Source: DAITBA01 sp036824005 (GTDB lineage: Bacteria > Pseudomonadota > Gammaproteobacteria > Burkholderiales > Rhodocyclaceae). From it: a DNA stretch of 64,000 nucleotides. The position numbers were made by a program, and so were the translations under genes. The DNA is taken from positions 1-64,000 of the forward strand of contig DAITBA010000018.1 of assembly GCA_036824005.1 (NCBI GenBank), written 5' to 3'. Shown in pieces: positions 16,827-25,600 of this stretch (within the stretch, counting starts at the first letter, position 1; each line of letters opens with the position of its first letter). A model generated the notes under the pieces. It was not told where the DNA came from. It did no database searches and saw only the letters and a program-made list of their open reading frames with translations.

Positions 16827-17762
16827 TCAAAAGTAACCTTCCTTTTTCCGCTGCTCCATCGACGCGTCGGAGGTCTGGTCGTCGAGCCTCGTGGCGCCGC
16901 GTTCCGTGATGGTGGTGGCGGCGGTTTCTTCGATGATCTTCTCCACGCTGTCGGCGGCGGACTCCACAGGCGCGGTGCAGGTGATGTCGCCCACGGTGCG
17001 GAAGCGCACCGACAACTCCTCCTCCACCTCACCGGGTTTGGCCGGCGTCAGGGCGGTGATCGGCACCAGCGCACCGCCGCGACGAACGACCTTGCGCCGG
17101 TGGGCGAAGTAGATCGACGGCAGCTCCAATCCTTCGCGGGCAATGTATTGCCAGACATCCAGCTCGGTCCAGTTGGAGATGGGGAAGGCGCGGATGTTCT
17201 CACCCTTGAAGGTTCGCGCGTTGTACAGATCCCAAAGCTCCGGGCGCTGGTTCTTCGGGTCCCACTGCCCGAACTCGTCGCGGAAGGAGAAGATGCGCTC
17301 CTTGGCCCGCGCCTTTTCCTCGTCGCGCCGCGCGCCGCCGATGCAGGCATCGAACTCGAATTCGGCGATCGCCTCGAGCAGCGTTACCGACTGATGCTTG
17401 TTGCGCGACTCGCCCGAATTGCGCAGCACGACGCTGCCGCGGGCGATGGAATCCTCGACGCTGCGCACAATCAGTCGCTCGCCCAGTTCCGCGGCGCGCC
17501 TGTCGCGGAACGCGATGACCTCCGGGTAGTTGTGTCCGGTGTCGATGTGCAGCAGCGGAAAGGGAAAACGCCCGGGGCGAAATGCCTTTTCGGCGATGCG
17601 CAGCAGGCAGATCGAATCCTTGCCGCCGGAGAACAGCAGCACCGGATTGGCGCACTGACCGGCCACCTCGCGCATGATGTAGATGGCTTCGGCCTCCAGC
17701 CAGTCCAGGTGGCTGAGTGCGCGCCCCCGTGTCGCCAGAACTTCGTCGCGTAGCAATTCCAT
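16827..17762 (-). CDS. cysD: sulfate adenylyltransferase subunit 2
   Basis: 311 residues of the PP-loop ATP pyrophosphatase family; SGGKDS at 45-50 is the PP motif. CysD makes adenosine 5'-phosphosulfate (APS) from sulfate and ATP with CysN. The conserved C-terminal RFRTVGDITCTAPVES is present, and the end MEQRKKEGYF is typical. Positioned between cysH and cysN, with a 75-bp gap to cysN. Confidence 0.96.
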   Translation of the reverse strand: MELLRDEVLATRGRALSHLDWLEAEAIYIMREVAGQCANPVLLFSGGKDSICLLRIAEKAFRPGRFPFPLLHIDTGHNYPEVIAFRDRRAAELGERLIVRSVEDSIARGSVVLRNSGESRNKHQSVTLLEAIAEFEFDACIGGARRDEEKARAKERIFSFRDEFGQWDPKNQRPELWDLYNARTFKGENIRAFPISNWTELDVWQYIAREGLELPSIYFAHRRKVVRRGGALVPITALTPAKPGEVEEELSVRFRTVGDITCTAPVESAADSVEKIIEETAATTITERGATRLDDQTSDASMEQRKKEGYF

Positions 17763-17782
17763 GAGCTATCGTCCTGGCAAAC

Positions 17783-18529
17783 TCAAACACTATGCAACTG
17801 GGGGCGCTTCGCCGGATGCAGGCCGCATTCCTTGTGCTCCGGCGCTTCCCACCACCAACGCCCGGCACGAATGTCCTCGCCAGGACTAAGCGCGCGTGTG
17901 CACGGCGCGCAGCCGATGCTGGGGAAACCCTTGTCGTGCAACTCGTTGTACGGCACCTGGAACTGATGAAGGTAGGCCCAGACCTCTGCTTCGCTCCAGT
18001 CGGCCAGGGGATTGAACTTCTCGATGCCGTGTGCGCCGTCGAGTTCGCGCACCGGCAGGTCGCGCCGTGTGACCGCCTGGGCACGCCGCAGCCCGGTGAT
18101 CCAGGCGCGCTTGCCCGAGAGCGCCCGCGACAGCGGCTCGACCTTGCGCACCTGGCAGCAAGCCTTGCGCAGTTCGACGCTGCGGTAGAAGGCATTGATG
18201 CCGGACTCGGAGGCGTAGCGCTCCACCGCCGCAGCCCGGGGGTAGATCACGCGCACGCGCAGCTCGTAGTGATCGGCCACACGCTGCAGCAGCGCATAGG
18301 TTTCTTGATGCAGCCGGCCGGTGTCGAGGATGAAGACCTCAATGCCGCGGGCATGACGGGCGACCAGATCAGTCAGCACCATGTCCTCGGCGCCCAGGCT
18401 GTTGGCGAAGCTGGCCGGGGCGAACTCGCGTTCGATCTGGCGCAGCAGCGTCACCGCGGATTCGATCTTCGACGCCAGCGCCGACTGCAGTTGCGCGTCG
18501 TTGAGGTCAGGTCGCGTGGCAAGGTGCAT
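17783..18529 (-). CDS. cysH: assimilatory APS reductase
   Basis: 248 residues from the ATG at 18529. A cysteine pair C124-C125 and C207/C210 (GCAPC) are the four ligands of the [4Fe-4S] cluster that marks APS reductases, as opposed to PAPS reductases. The catalytic cysteine is C235 in ECGLH. It reduces APS to sulfite with thioredoxin, which fits the absence of an APS kinase in this cluster. A longer in-frame start would extend into the neighbouring DUF934 gene. Confidence 0.94.
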   Translation of the reverse strand: MHLATRPDLNDAQLQSALASKIESAVTLLRQIEREFAPASFANSLGAEDMVLTDLVARHARGIEVFILDTGRLHQETYALLQRVADHYELRVRVIYPRAAAVERYASESGINAFYRSVELRKACCQVRKVEPLSRALSGKRAWITGLRRAQAVTRRDLPVRELDGAHGIEKFNPLADWSEAEVWAYLHQFQVPYNELHDKGFPSIGCAPCTRALSPGEDIRAGRWWWEAPEHKECGLHPAKRPQLHSV

Positions 18530-18539
18530 GGTCGGCTTC

Positions 18540-19079
18540 CTAATCGTGAATGGCCGCTGCGCGCGCTTCGCGGCGGAACAGCGGCAACGGTTGGTCGATG
18601 GCGGCCTGGTAGCTGTCCGAAAAATCGGCGAGACCAGCCACGGCCTCCTCGATGTCCTTGTCGGCACGGACGGCAAAAGCATCGAAACCGCAGCGCTTCA
18701 GGTAAAAGAGCTGATCGCGCAGTACGTCGCCCACGGCGCGCAGTTCGCCGCGATAGCCGTAGCGGCTGCGCAGCAGGCGTGCCGCCGTGTAGCCGCGACC
18801 GTCGGTGAAACTGGGGAAGTGGACGGCGACGACGGAAAAGTCGTCCAGATCGTCGGCGATGTCCTCCGGGCCGTCGTCGGGCGCGAGCCAGACGCCAAGT
18901 GGCCAACCGTGTTCGTATTCGCGGTGGATGAGCTCGGCTTTGCGCGCGCGCCACACGGCGAGCGGCACCAGCAGCGGGCCGACGGGCAGGCGCAGGCTCT
19001 CAGGCGTCTCGTTCTCTGCCAGGGTGATGAGTTTCCAGACGTCGTCGTGGACGCCGGCGTTCTTAATGATCCTAGGCAT
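18540..19079 (-). CDS. DUF934 protein, sulfite-reduction partner
   Basis: 179 residues. Matches the DUF934 family by its C-terminal half: LRDQLFYLKRCGFDAFAV, preceded by GRGYTAARLLRSRYGYRGE. In many proteobacteria this gene is linked to cysI and cysH and is thought to assist sulfite reduction, but its biochemistry is not settled. Here its start overlaps the end of cysI by 8 bp, and cysH begins 10 bp after its stop, so it is firmly in the operon. Confidence 0.88.
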   Translation of the reverse strand: MPRIIKNAGVHDDVWKLITLAENETPESLRLPVGPLLVPLAVWRARKAELIHREYEHGWPLGVWLAPDDGPEDIADDLDDFSVVAVHFPSFTDGRGYTAARLLRSRYGYRGELRAVGDVLRDQLFYLKRCGFDAFAVRADKDIEEAVAGLADFSDSYQAAIDQPLPLFRREARAAAIHD

Positions 19080-20772
19080 TGGCTATCTTCCTCTCTCTGC
19101 GAATGACGCCGGATCGGGCATGGCGTTGGTAGACGCGCTGCTTGAACGGTTCGAGGCCGATCCGGCGGACGGTGTCGATGAAACGTTCGTCGGCGTAGCG
19201 CTGGTCGATGTAGGTCTCGATCAGCTTCTCGACGACATCGGGCATTTCGGCCGCGGCGAAGGATGGGCCGATGACCTCGCCGAGCGCGGCGTCGTTGCCC
19301 TGCGCACCGCCGACGGAAACCTGGTACCACTCCTCGCCGTTCTTATCGACGCCGAGGATGCCGATGTGGCCGACGTGATGGTGGCCGCAGGAATTCATGC
19401 AGCCGGAAATGTTCAGATCCAGCTCGCCGATGTCGTGCAGATAATCGAGACTGTCGAAACGGCGCTGGATGGCCTCGGCGACGGGAATCGACTTGGCATT
19501 GGCGAGCGAGCAGAAGTCCCCCCCGGGGCAGCAGACGATGTCGGCCAGCAGGCCGATGGTCGGCGAGGCCAGGCCGGCGGCGCGCGCCTGTTGCCACAGG
19601 GAGAACAGATCGCGCTGACGCACGTCGGCGAGGATCAGGTTCTGTTCGTGGGACACGCGCAGCTCGCCGAAGCTGTAGCGGTCGGCGAGATGAGCCACGA
19701 GTTGCATCTGCACCGCGGTGCAGTCGCCGGGGGCGGCGCCAACGCGCTTCAGCGATAGCGTGACAGCGGCATACCCCGGAGCTTTGTGGGCGCGCACGTT
19801 GCGTTTTACCCAGTTGGCGAAGGCGCGGTTTTCCTTCTTGTGCAGCTCGAACAGCAGGTCGGTGTCGGCCAGGGTTTCGTACTCCGGCGCCGTGAAGTGG
19901 CTGGTGACGCGATCGAGCTCCTCCTGGGTCAGGACGGAGGGGCTGTCTTTCAGATGCTGCCACTCCGCCTCCACGTCGCGTGCAAAGGCCTCGCCGCCGA
20001 GTTCCTTGACCAGGATCTTGATGCGCGCCTTCCACTTGTTGTCGCGCCGGCCGTAGCGGTTGTAGACGCGCAGTATGGCCTCGACGTAGGTGAGCAGATG
20101 CTGCCACGGCAGGAACGAACGGATCTCCACGCCCAGGATAGGGGTGCGGCCGAGCCCGCCGCCGACGACGACACGGAAGCCGACCTCGCCTGCCTCGTTG
20201 CGCACCGCGTGCAGACCGAGGTCGTGGATGGGCACCACGGCACGGTCCTCGGCGGCGCCGTTGATGGCGACCTTGAACTTGCGCGGCAGGTAGGCGAACT
20301 CGGGGTTCAGCGTGGACCACTGGCGCAGGAGTTCGGCATAGGGGCGCGGATCGACGATTTCGTCCGGTGCGACGCCGGAAAACTGGTCGGTGGTGATGTT
20401 GCGCACGCAATTGCCGCTGGTCTGGATGGCGTGCATCTGCACCGCCGCCAGCTCCTCCAGGATATCGGGCACGTCCTCGAGCTTCGGCCAGTTGAGCTGC
20501 AAATTCTGGCGCGTCGAGAAATGGCCGTAGCCGCGGTCGTAGCGGGTGACGATGGCGGCGAGCTTGCGCAGTTGCTCGCTCGACAGCAATCCGTAGGGAA
20601 TGGCAACGCGCAGCATGGGCGCATGGCGCTGGATGTATAGGCCGTTTTGCAGTCGCAAGGGCCGGAACTCGTCCTCGCTCAGGGTGCCGGCCAGGTAGCG
20701 GCGCGTCTGATCGCGGTACTGAACGACCCGTTCATTCACGAGCGTCTGGTCGTAGTGGTCGTAGCGGTACAT
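19072..20772 (-). CDS. cysI: assimilatory sulfite (nitrite/sulfite) reductase hemoprotein
   Basis: 566 residues, two repeated ferredoxin-like/siroheme modules. The siroheme-[4Fe-4S] ligands are C415-x5-C421 and C458-x3-C462 (CCPGGDFC and GCMNSC). The STRQNLQL segment at about 86-93 is the usual substrate/siroheme-binding part. Role: six-electron reduction of sulfite to sulfide. No cysJ flavoprotein is present in the window, so electrons may come from ferredoxin or another donor. Nitrite reduction is possible for the family, but the context is clearly sulfur. Confidence 0.92.
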   Translation of the reverse strand: MYRYDHYDQTLVNERVVQYRDQTRRYLAGTLSEDEFRPLRLQNGLYIQRHAPMLRVAIPYGLLSSEQLRKLAAIVTRYDRGYGHFSTRQNLQLNWPKLEDVPDILEELAAVQMHAIQTSGNCVRNITTDQFSGVAPDEIVDPRPYAELLRQWSTLNPEFAYLPRKFKVAINGAAEDRAVVPIHDLGLHAVRNEAGEVGFRVVVGGGLGRTPILGVEIRSFLPWQHLLTYVEAILRVYNRYGRRDNKWKARIKILVKELGGEAFARDVEAEWQHLKDSPSVLTQEELDRVTSHFTAPEYETLADTDLLFELHKKENRAFANWVKRNVRAHKAPGYAAVTLSLKRVGAAPGDCTAVQMQLVAHLADRYSFGELRVSHEQNLILADVRQRDLFSLWQQARAAGLASPTIGLLADIVCCPGGDFCSLANAKSIPVAEAIQRRFDSLDYLHDIGELDLNISGCMNSCGHHHVGHIGILGVDKNGEEWYQVSVGGAQGNDAALGEVIGPSFAAAEMPDVVEKLIETYIDQRYADERFIDTVRRIGLEPFKQRVYQRHARSGVIRRERKIANA

Positions 20773-20785
20773 GCGGTCGAACCTC

Positions 20786-21559
20786 CTACCAGATGAGTTT
20801 GGCGCTCACAGCCACCAGCATCGTGGCGAGCGCCGGACGCAGGACTCGCTCGGGCACGCGCACGGCGAGATGGCTACCGAGATAGATGCCCGGCAGCGAG
20901 CCCAGCAGCAGGCTACCCAGCAGGGACCAGTCGACACTGCCGATCAGCCAATGTCCGAGTCCTGCCACGAACGTCAGCGGCACGGCGTGGGCCAGATCTG
21001 CGCCGACGATTCGTACCGCCGGCAGCCGGGGATACAAAAAGAAGAGCGCGGCGACGCCAAGCGCCCCCGCGCCCACAGAGGAGACGGTAACGAGCACGCC
21101 GAGAACAGCGCCGGTCAGCACCGTGGCGATGTCGGCATGGCGACCGGTCCAGGAGCGGGACTCGCGAGCGAGCGCCCACTGCTGAAGCCGCTGTTTGAAG
21201 ATGATGGCCCCCGCTGTAAGCAGAAGCGCCATGCCCAGGGCGCTCGAGATCAGTTTTGCCATGGCACCGGTGTCGAGCTTGAGCGTATGCAGCGCAAGCA
21301 GCGTGGCGACCGCCGCCGGCAGGCTGCCGGCGGCGAGACGACCGGTAATGCGCCAGTCGACGGTGCGATTGAAGCCATGGACGACCGTGCCGCCGGACTT
21401 GGTGATGGCGGCGTAGAGCAGATCGGTGCCGACCGCCGTTGCCGGTGCGACGCCGAACAGCAGCACCAGCAGCGGCGTCATGAGCGAACCGCCGCCGACA
21501 CCAGTCAGCCCGACGATTCCTCCGACGACAAATCCCGAAAGCGTGTATGCCCAGTCCAT
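20786..21559 (-). CDS. TauE/SafE family sulfite/organosulfonate permease
   Basis: 257 residues with about seven to eight hydrophobic segments. GGIVGLTGVGGGSLMTPLL (13-31) is the N-terminal family repeat, and a related half follows VLTGAVLGVLVTVSSVGAGA. Members export sulfite or sulfoacetate or take up sulfur compounds. It is the first gene of the cys operon, 13 bp before cysI, so sulfite export or sulfur-anion transport is the likely job. Confidence 0.88.
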   Translation of the reverse strand: MDWAYTLSGFVVGGIVGLTGVGGGSLMTPLLVLLFGVAPATAVGTDLLYAAITKSGGTVVHGFNRTVDWRITGRLAAGSLPAAVATLLALHTLKLDTGAMAKLISSALGMALLLTAGAIIFKQRLQQWALARESRSWTGRHADIATVLTGAVLGVLVTVSSVGAGALGVAALFFLYPRLPAVRIVGADLAHAVPLTFVAGLGHWLIGSVDWSLLGSLLLGSLPGIYLGSHLAVRVPERVLRPALATMLVAVSAKLIW

Positions 21560-21634
21560 TGAGGGGGTCCCTTGTTCGAGACGAAGCGTATCAGCCCATT
21601 TATAGATCAGAAAAATACTTTTATGTTAGCCTGT

Positions 21635-21651
21635 AATAACTGATGGTTATT
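21635..21651. promoter_or_regulatory. dyad operator candidate between tauE-cysI operon and cysB
   Basis: Perfect inverted repeat AATAAC (21635-21640), TGATG, GTTATT (21646-21651), ending 11 bp before the cysB ATG. The 103-bp divergent spacer (21560-21662) is strikingly AT-rich against its surroundings. This is where a LysR-type regulator would be expected to bind both to activate the cys operon and to control itself. Function is inferred; no clean -35/-10 pair was found. Confidence 0.5.
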
Positions 21652-21662
21652 TGGGTGGCAAA

Positions 21663-22604
21663 ATGAATGTCCAGCAATTGAGATATGTGTTCGAGGTCGC
21701 GCGACGGGGACTGAATGTGTCCGAAGCGGCTAACGCTCTGTTCACCTCCCAGCCAGGCGTGAGCAAGCAAATTCGCCTGTTGGAAGAAGAGCTTGGCGTG
21801 GATATCTTCGTCCGGCACGGCAAGCGCATGACCGGCATCACCGAACCGGGGCGGCAGGTGCTGGCGATCGCCGAGCGCATGCTGCGGGACATGGAGAACA
21901 TGCGCCAGGTCGGGCAGGAGTTCAGCAACGAAGCGAGCGGCAGCCTGACCATCGCCACCACCCACACCCAGGCGCGCTACGCCCTGCCGCCGGTGATCCA
22001 GCGCTTCGTCGAGGCCTACCCCAATGTCCGGCTAAGCTTGCGCCAGGGCAGTCCGACCCAGATCAGCGAGCTGGTGCTCTCCGGTGAGGCCGATATCGCC
22101 ATTGCCACGGAAGCCATCGACCAGTACGAGGATCTGGTCATGCTGCCCTGCTACCAGTGGAACCGCAGCGTCGTCGCCCCGCCCGGGCACCCCATCTTCA
22201 AGGCCTCGCCCCTGACGCTCGAGGAAATCGCCCGTCACCCCGTCATCACCTACGACTTCGCCTTTACCGGCCGCAGCGAGATCAACAAGGCGTTCGCCGC
22301 GCGGGGGCTCAGCCCCAACGTCGTGCTCACCGCCATCGATGCCGACATCATCAAGACCTATGTCGCGCTCGGCCTGGGGATCGGCATTGTCGCCACCATG
22401 GCCTACGACGAGCGCAGCGACACGGATCTGCGGGCGGTGGATGCCTCGCACCTGTTCCAGTCGAGCACCACGCGCATCGGCATCCGGCGCAACGACTATC
22501 TGCGCGGCTATACCTACCGCTTCATCGAACTGTTTGCGCCACACCTGACGCGCAAGGCGGTGGACGCCTGTCTGCACGGCGAGGGCAGCGATCCCGGACT
22601 GTGA
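21663..22604 (+). CDS. cysB: LysR-family regulator CysB
   Basis: 313 residues. The N-terminal winged helix-turn-helix (about 1-60) reads MNVQQLRYVFEVARRGLNVS and ANALFTSQPGVSKQIRLLEE, a close fit to CysB/Cbl. The effector domain holds TTHTQARYALP (about 100-110), which binds sulfate or O-acetylserine in the family. Divergent to the cys operon it should control. The ATG at 21663 gives the canonical N-terminus; a TTG 12 bp upstream was not used. Confidence 0.94.
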   Translation: MNVQQLRYVFEVARRGLNVSEAANALFTSQPGVSKQIRLLEEELGVDIFVRHGKRMTGITEPGRQVLAIAERMLRDMENMRQVGQEFSNEASGSLTIATTHTQARYALPPVIQRFVEAYPNVRLSLRQGSPTQISELVLSGEADIAIATEAIDQYEDLVMLPCYQWNRSVVAPPGHPIFKASPLTLEEIARHPVITYDFAFTGRSEINKAFAARGLSPNVVLTAIDADIIKTYVALGLGIGIVATMAYDERSDTDLRAVDASHLFQSSTTRIGIRRNDYLRGYTYRFIELFAPHLTRKAVDACLHGEGSDPGL

Positions 22605-22662
22605 GGCGGCTCGTCCCGTGCTATAGAGAATGGAGCGGCCGATTGTTGCGAAGGAAGGTGCC

Positions 22663-25600
22663 ATGCTGAAACAAGTGGAGACCGGACGAACCGATCTGAT
22701 CACGGCGGTGCTGCAACTGATCGGCGACAAGCTCCCGCCGGAACAGGCCGCCACGGTGCACTCCTTCGCCCGCCAGTATTACAGCCAGGTAGATCCGGAG
22801 GATCTGGCGGAGCGCGCGATCGCCGACCTCTACGGCGCCGTGCTGAGTCATTGGCACTTCGCCCGCGCCTTCGTCCCCGGGACGCCGAAAGTGCGGGTGT
22901 ACAACCCCCGTCTGGAGGAGCACGGCTGGCAATCAACCCACACGGTGATCGAGATCGTGAACGACGACATGCCTTTCCTCGTCGACTCCATCACCATGGA
23001 AGTGAATCGTCAGGGCCTGACCCTGCACTTGATCATTCATCCCGTGATGAAGATGCGACGCGACGAACGCGGACAGCTTATCGCCGTGGCGGCGGAGCGT
23101 CAGGACAACGGCGGGCGGCTCGAATCGGTCATCCACGTGGAAGTGGACCGTCGTACCGAGCCTGGTCACCTCGACGCGCTCCGGGCCGGGCTGATGCAAG
23201 TCCTGACCGATGTGCGCGTCGCGGTCGAGGACTGGCGCAAGATGCAGCACCGCATCGTCGAGATTCTCGCTGACATCGAACAGAATCCGCCGCCCCAGGA
23301 CGCCGCCGACACGGCGGAGGACCGGGCATTTCTGCAATGGATCGCCGACGGCAACTTCACGCTTCTCGGCTACCGCGACTACGAACTAGGCGCGCAGGAC
23401 GGCGAGGACGTCTTGCGCATCGTTCCCGGCTCCGGCTTGGGCATCCTGCGCGAATCCGGGCGCGACGCGCCCTCCACCGCCTTTGCCGCGCTGCCGCCGG
23501 AAATGCGGGCGCAAGCCCGTCAACCGAAGCTGCTGCTGCTGACCAAGGCCAATGCCCGGGCGACGGTGCACCGGCCCGGCTATCTCGATTGCCTCGGCAT
23601 CAAGCGCTTCGATACCGCCGGCCGCGTCGTCGGCGAGCGCCGCATTCTCGGGCTGTTCACCTCTACTGCCTACAACACCAACCCGGCGGAGATTCCGCTG
23701 CTCCGGCGCAAAGTCGCTGCAGTGATGGCCCGAGCCGGCTTTCTGCCTAGGAGCCACGCTGCCAAGGCGCTGATTGCCATCCTCGAGCAGTACCCGCGCG
23801 ACGAACTGTTCCAGATCTCTGTCGAGGAGCTCTATGTCATCGCCACGGGCATCCTGCGCTTGGGCGAGCGGCAGCGCACCCGTCTGTTCGTGCGCCGCGA
23901 CGCCTTCGAGCGTTTCGTCTCCTGTTTGATCTACGTGCCGCGCGAGAACTACGACACGGCTCTGCGTGAGCGCATGCAGCGGGTGCTCACCGAGGTGTTC
24001 CACGGGCTGTCTTCGGAGTTCAACGTGCAACTGTCGGACTCGCCCCTGGCGCGCATTCTGGTGGTGGTGCGCACACGCCCCGGCGGCATTCCCGAGCTCG
24101 ATGTGCGCGATGTCGAGGCCCGTCTGGTGCGGGTCACCCGGCGCTGGCAGGACGATGTGCACGAGGCGCTGCTGGAACATTGCGGCGAGGAGCGCGGCAA
24201 TCTCCTGTACAGCTGCTACCAGGGGGCCTTCCAGGCCGGTTACCGGGAGGAGTGTTCGGCGCGCGCCGCAGTGCGCGACATCGAATTGATCGAGTCGCTG
24301 GCCGGTGCCGACAGCCTCGCCATGAACCTCTACGTACCCCTGGAGGGGCGCCCCGGCAGCCTACGTCTGAAGATCGTGCACGCCGGCGAGCCGGTGCCGC
24401 TGTCGCAAAGTCTGCCGATGCTGGAACACATGGGCGTGCGCGTGCTGGAAGAGCGTCCCTACCGGATTGAGCGGCGTCACGGCGGCATCGCCTGGATTCA
24501 TGACATAGGAATGATCGTGCCGGGGCGCGATGCGATCGACCTGGAACGCGTGCGCGAGCCGTTCCAGGACGCCTTTCTCCAGGTCTGGCGCGGCGGCATG
24601 GAGAACGACGACTTCAACAGGCTGGTCCTCCTCGCCGGCCTCACTTGGCGCGAAGTGACGGTGCTGCGCGCCTACGCAAAGTATCTAAAACAGGCGGCCT
24701 TCACCTTCAGCCAGGCGTACATGGAGCAGGCGCTGACGGCGCATCCGGACCTGGCTGCGCAGCTCATGCGGCTGTTCGTGGAACGCTTCGACCCGCTTGC
24801 GGCGTCAGAGTGCGAAAAACGAGTCGAGCGCACCATTGCCGGGATCGTCGCCGGGCTGGACAACGTCGCCAATCTGGACGAAGACCGCATCCTGCGCCAG
24901 TTTCTGGCGGTCATCTTGGCGACGCTGCGTACCAACTACTTCCAGCGCGATGCGGCCGGCGCGCCCAAAGCCTGTCTCGCCTTCAAGTTCGATCCCCGGC
25001 GCGTGCCCCAGCTTCCCGACCCGAAGCCGATGTTCGAGATCTTCGTCTACTCGCCCCGGGTCGAGGGTGTGCACCTGCGTGGCGGCAAGGTGGCCCGGGG
25101 TGGACTGCGCTGGTCGGACCGCATGGAGGATTTTCGCACCGAAGTGCTGGGCCTGATGAAGGCGCAGATGGTCAAGAACGCCGTCATCGTGCCGGTCGGC
25201 TCCAAGGGCGGCTTCATCGTCAAGAATCCGCCGCCCGGCAGCGATCGCGACGCGCTGCTCGCCGAGGGTATCGCCTGCTACCAGATCTACCTGCGCGGCC
25301 TGCTCGACGTCACCGACAACCTGGTGGCCGGAGGCGTCGTGCCGCCGCCGGACGTGGTACGCCATGACGAGGACGATCCCTATCTCGTCGTCGCCGCCGA
25401 CAAGGGCACGGCGACGTTCTCGGACTACGCCAACGCCATTGCGCGCGAATACGGTTTCTGGCTCGGCGACGCCTTCGCCTCGGGCGGGTCGGCCGGCTAC
25501 GATCACAAGAAGATGGCGATTACCGCCCGTGGCGCCTGGGAGTCGGTGAAGCGCCATTTCCGCCAGTTGGGTATCCACACGGACGAGCAGGACTTCACCG

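Noticed and set aside
15894..17753. Long open frame on the plus strand (about 619 codons)
   Set aside because: It is exactly antisense to cysN and cysD, whose motifs are unmistakable; such mirror frames are common in GC-rich DNA and this one shows no family pattern.
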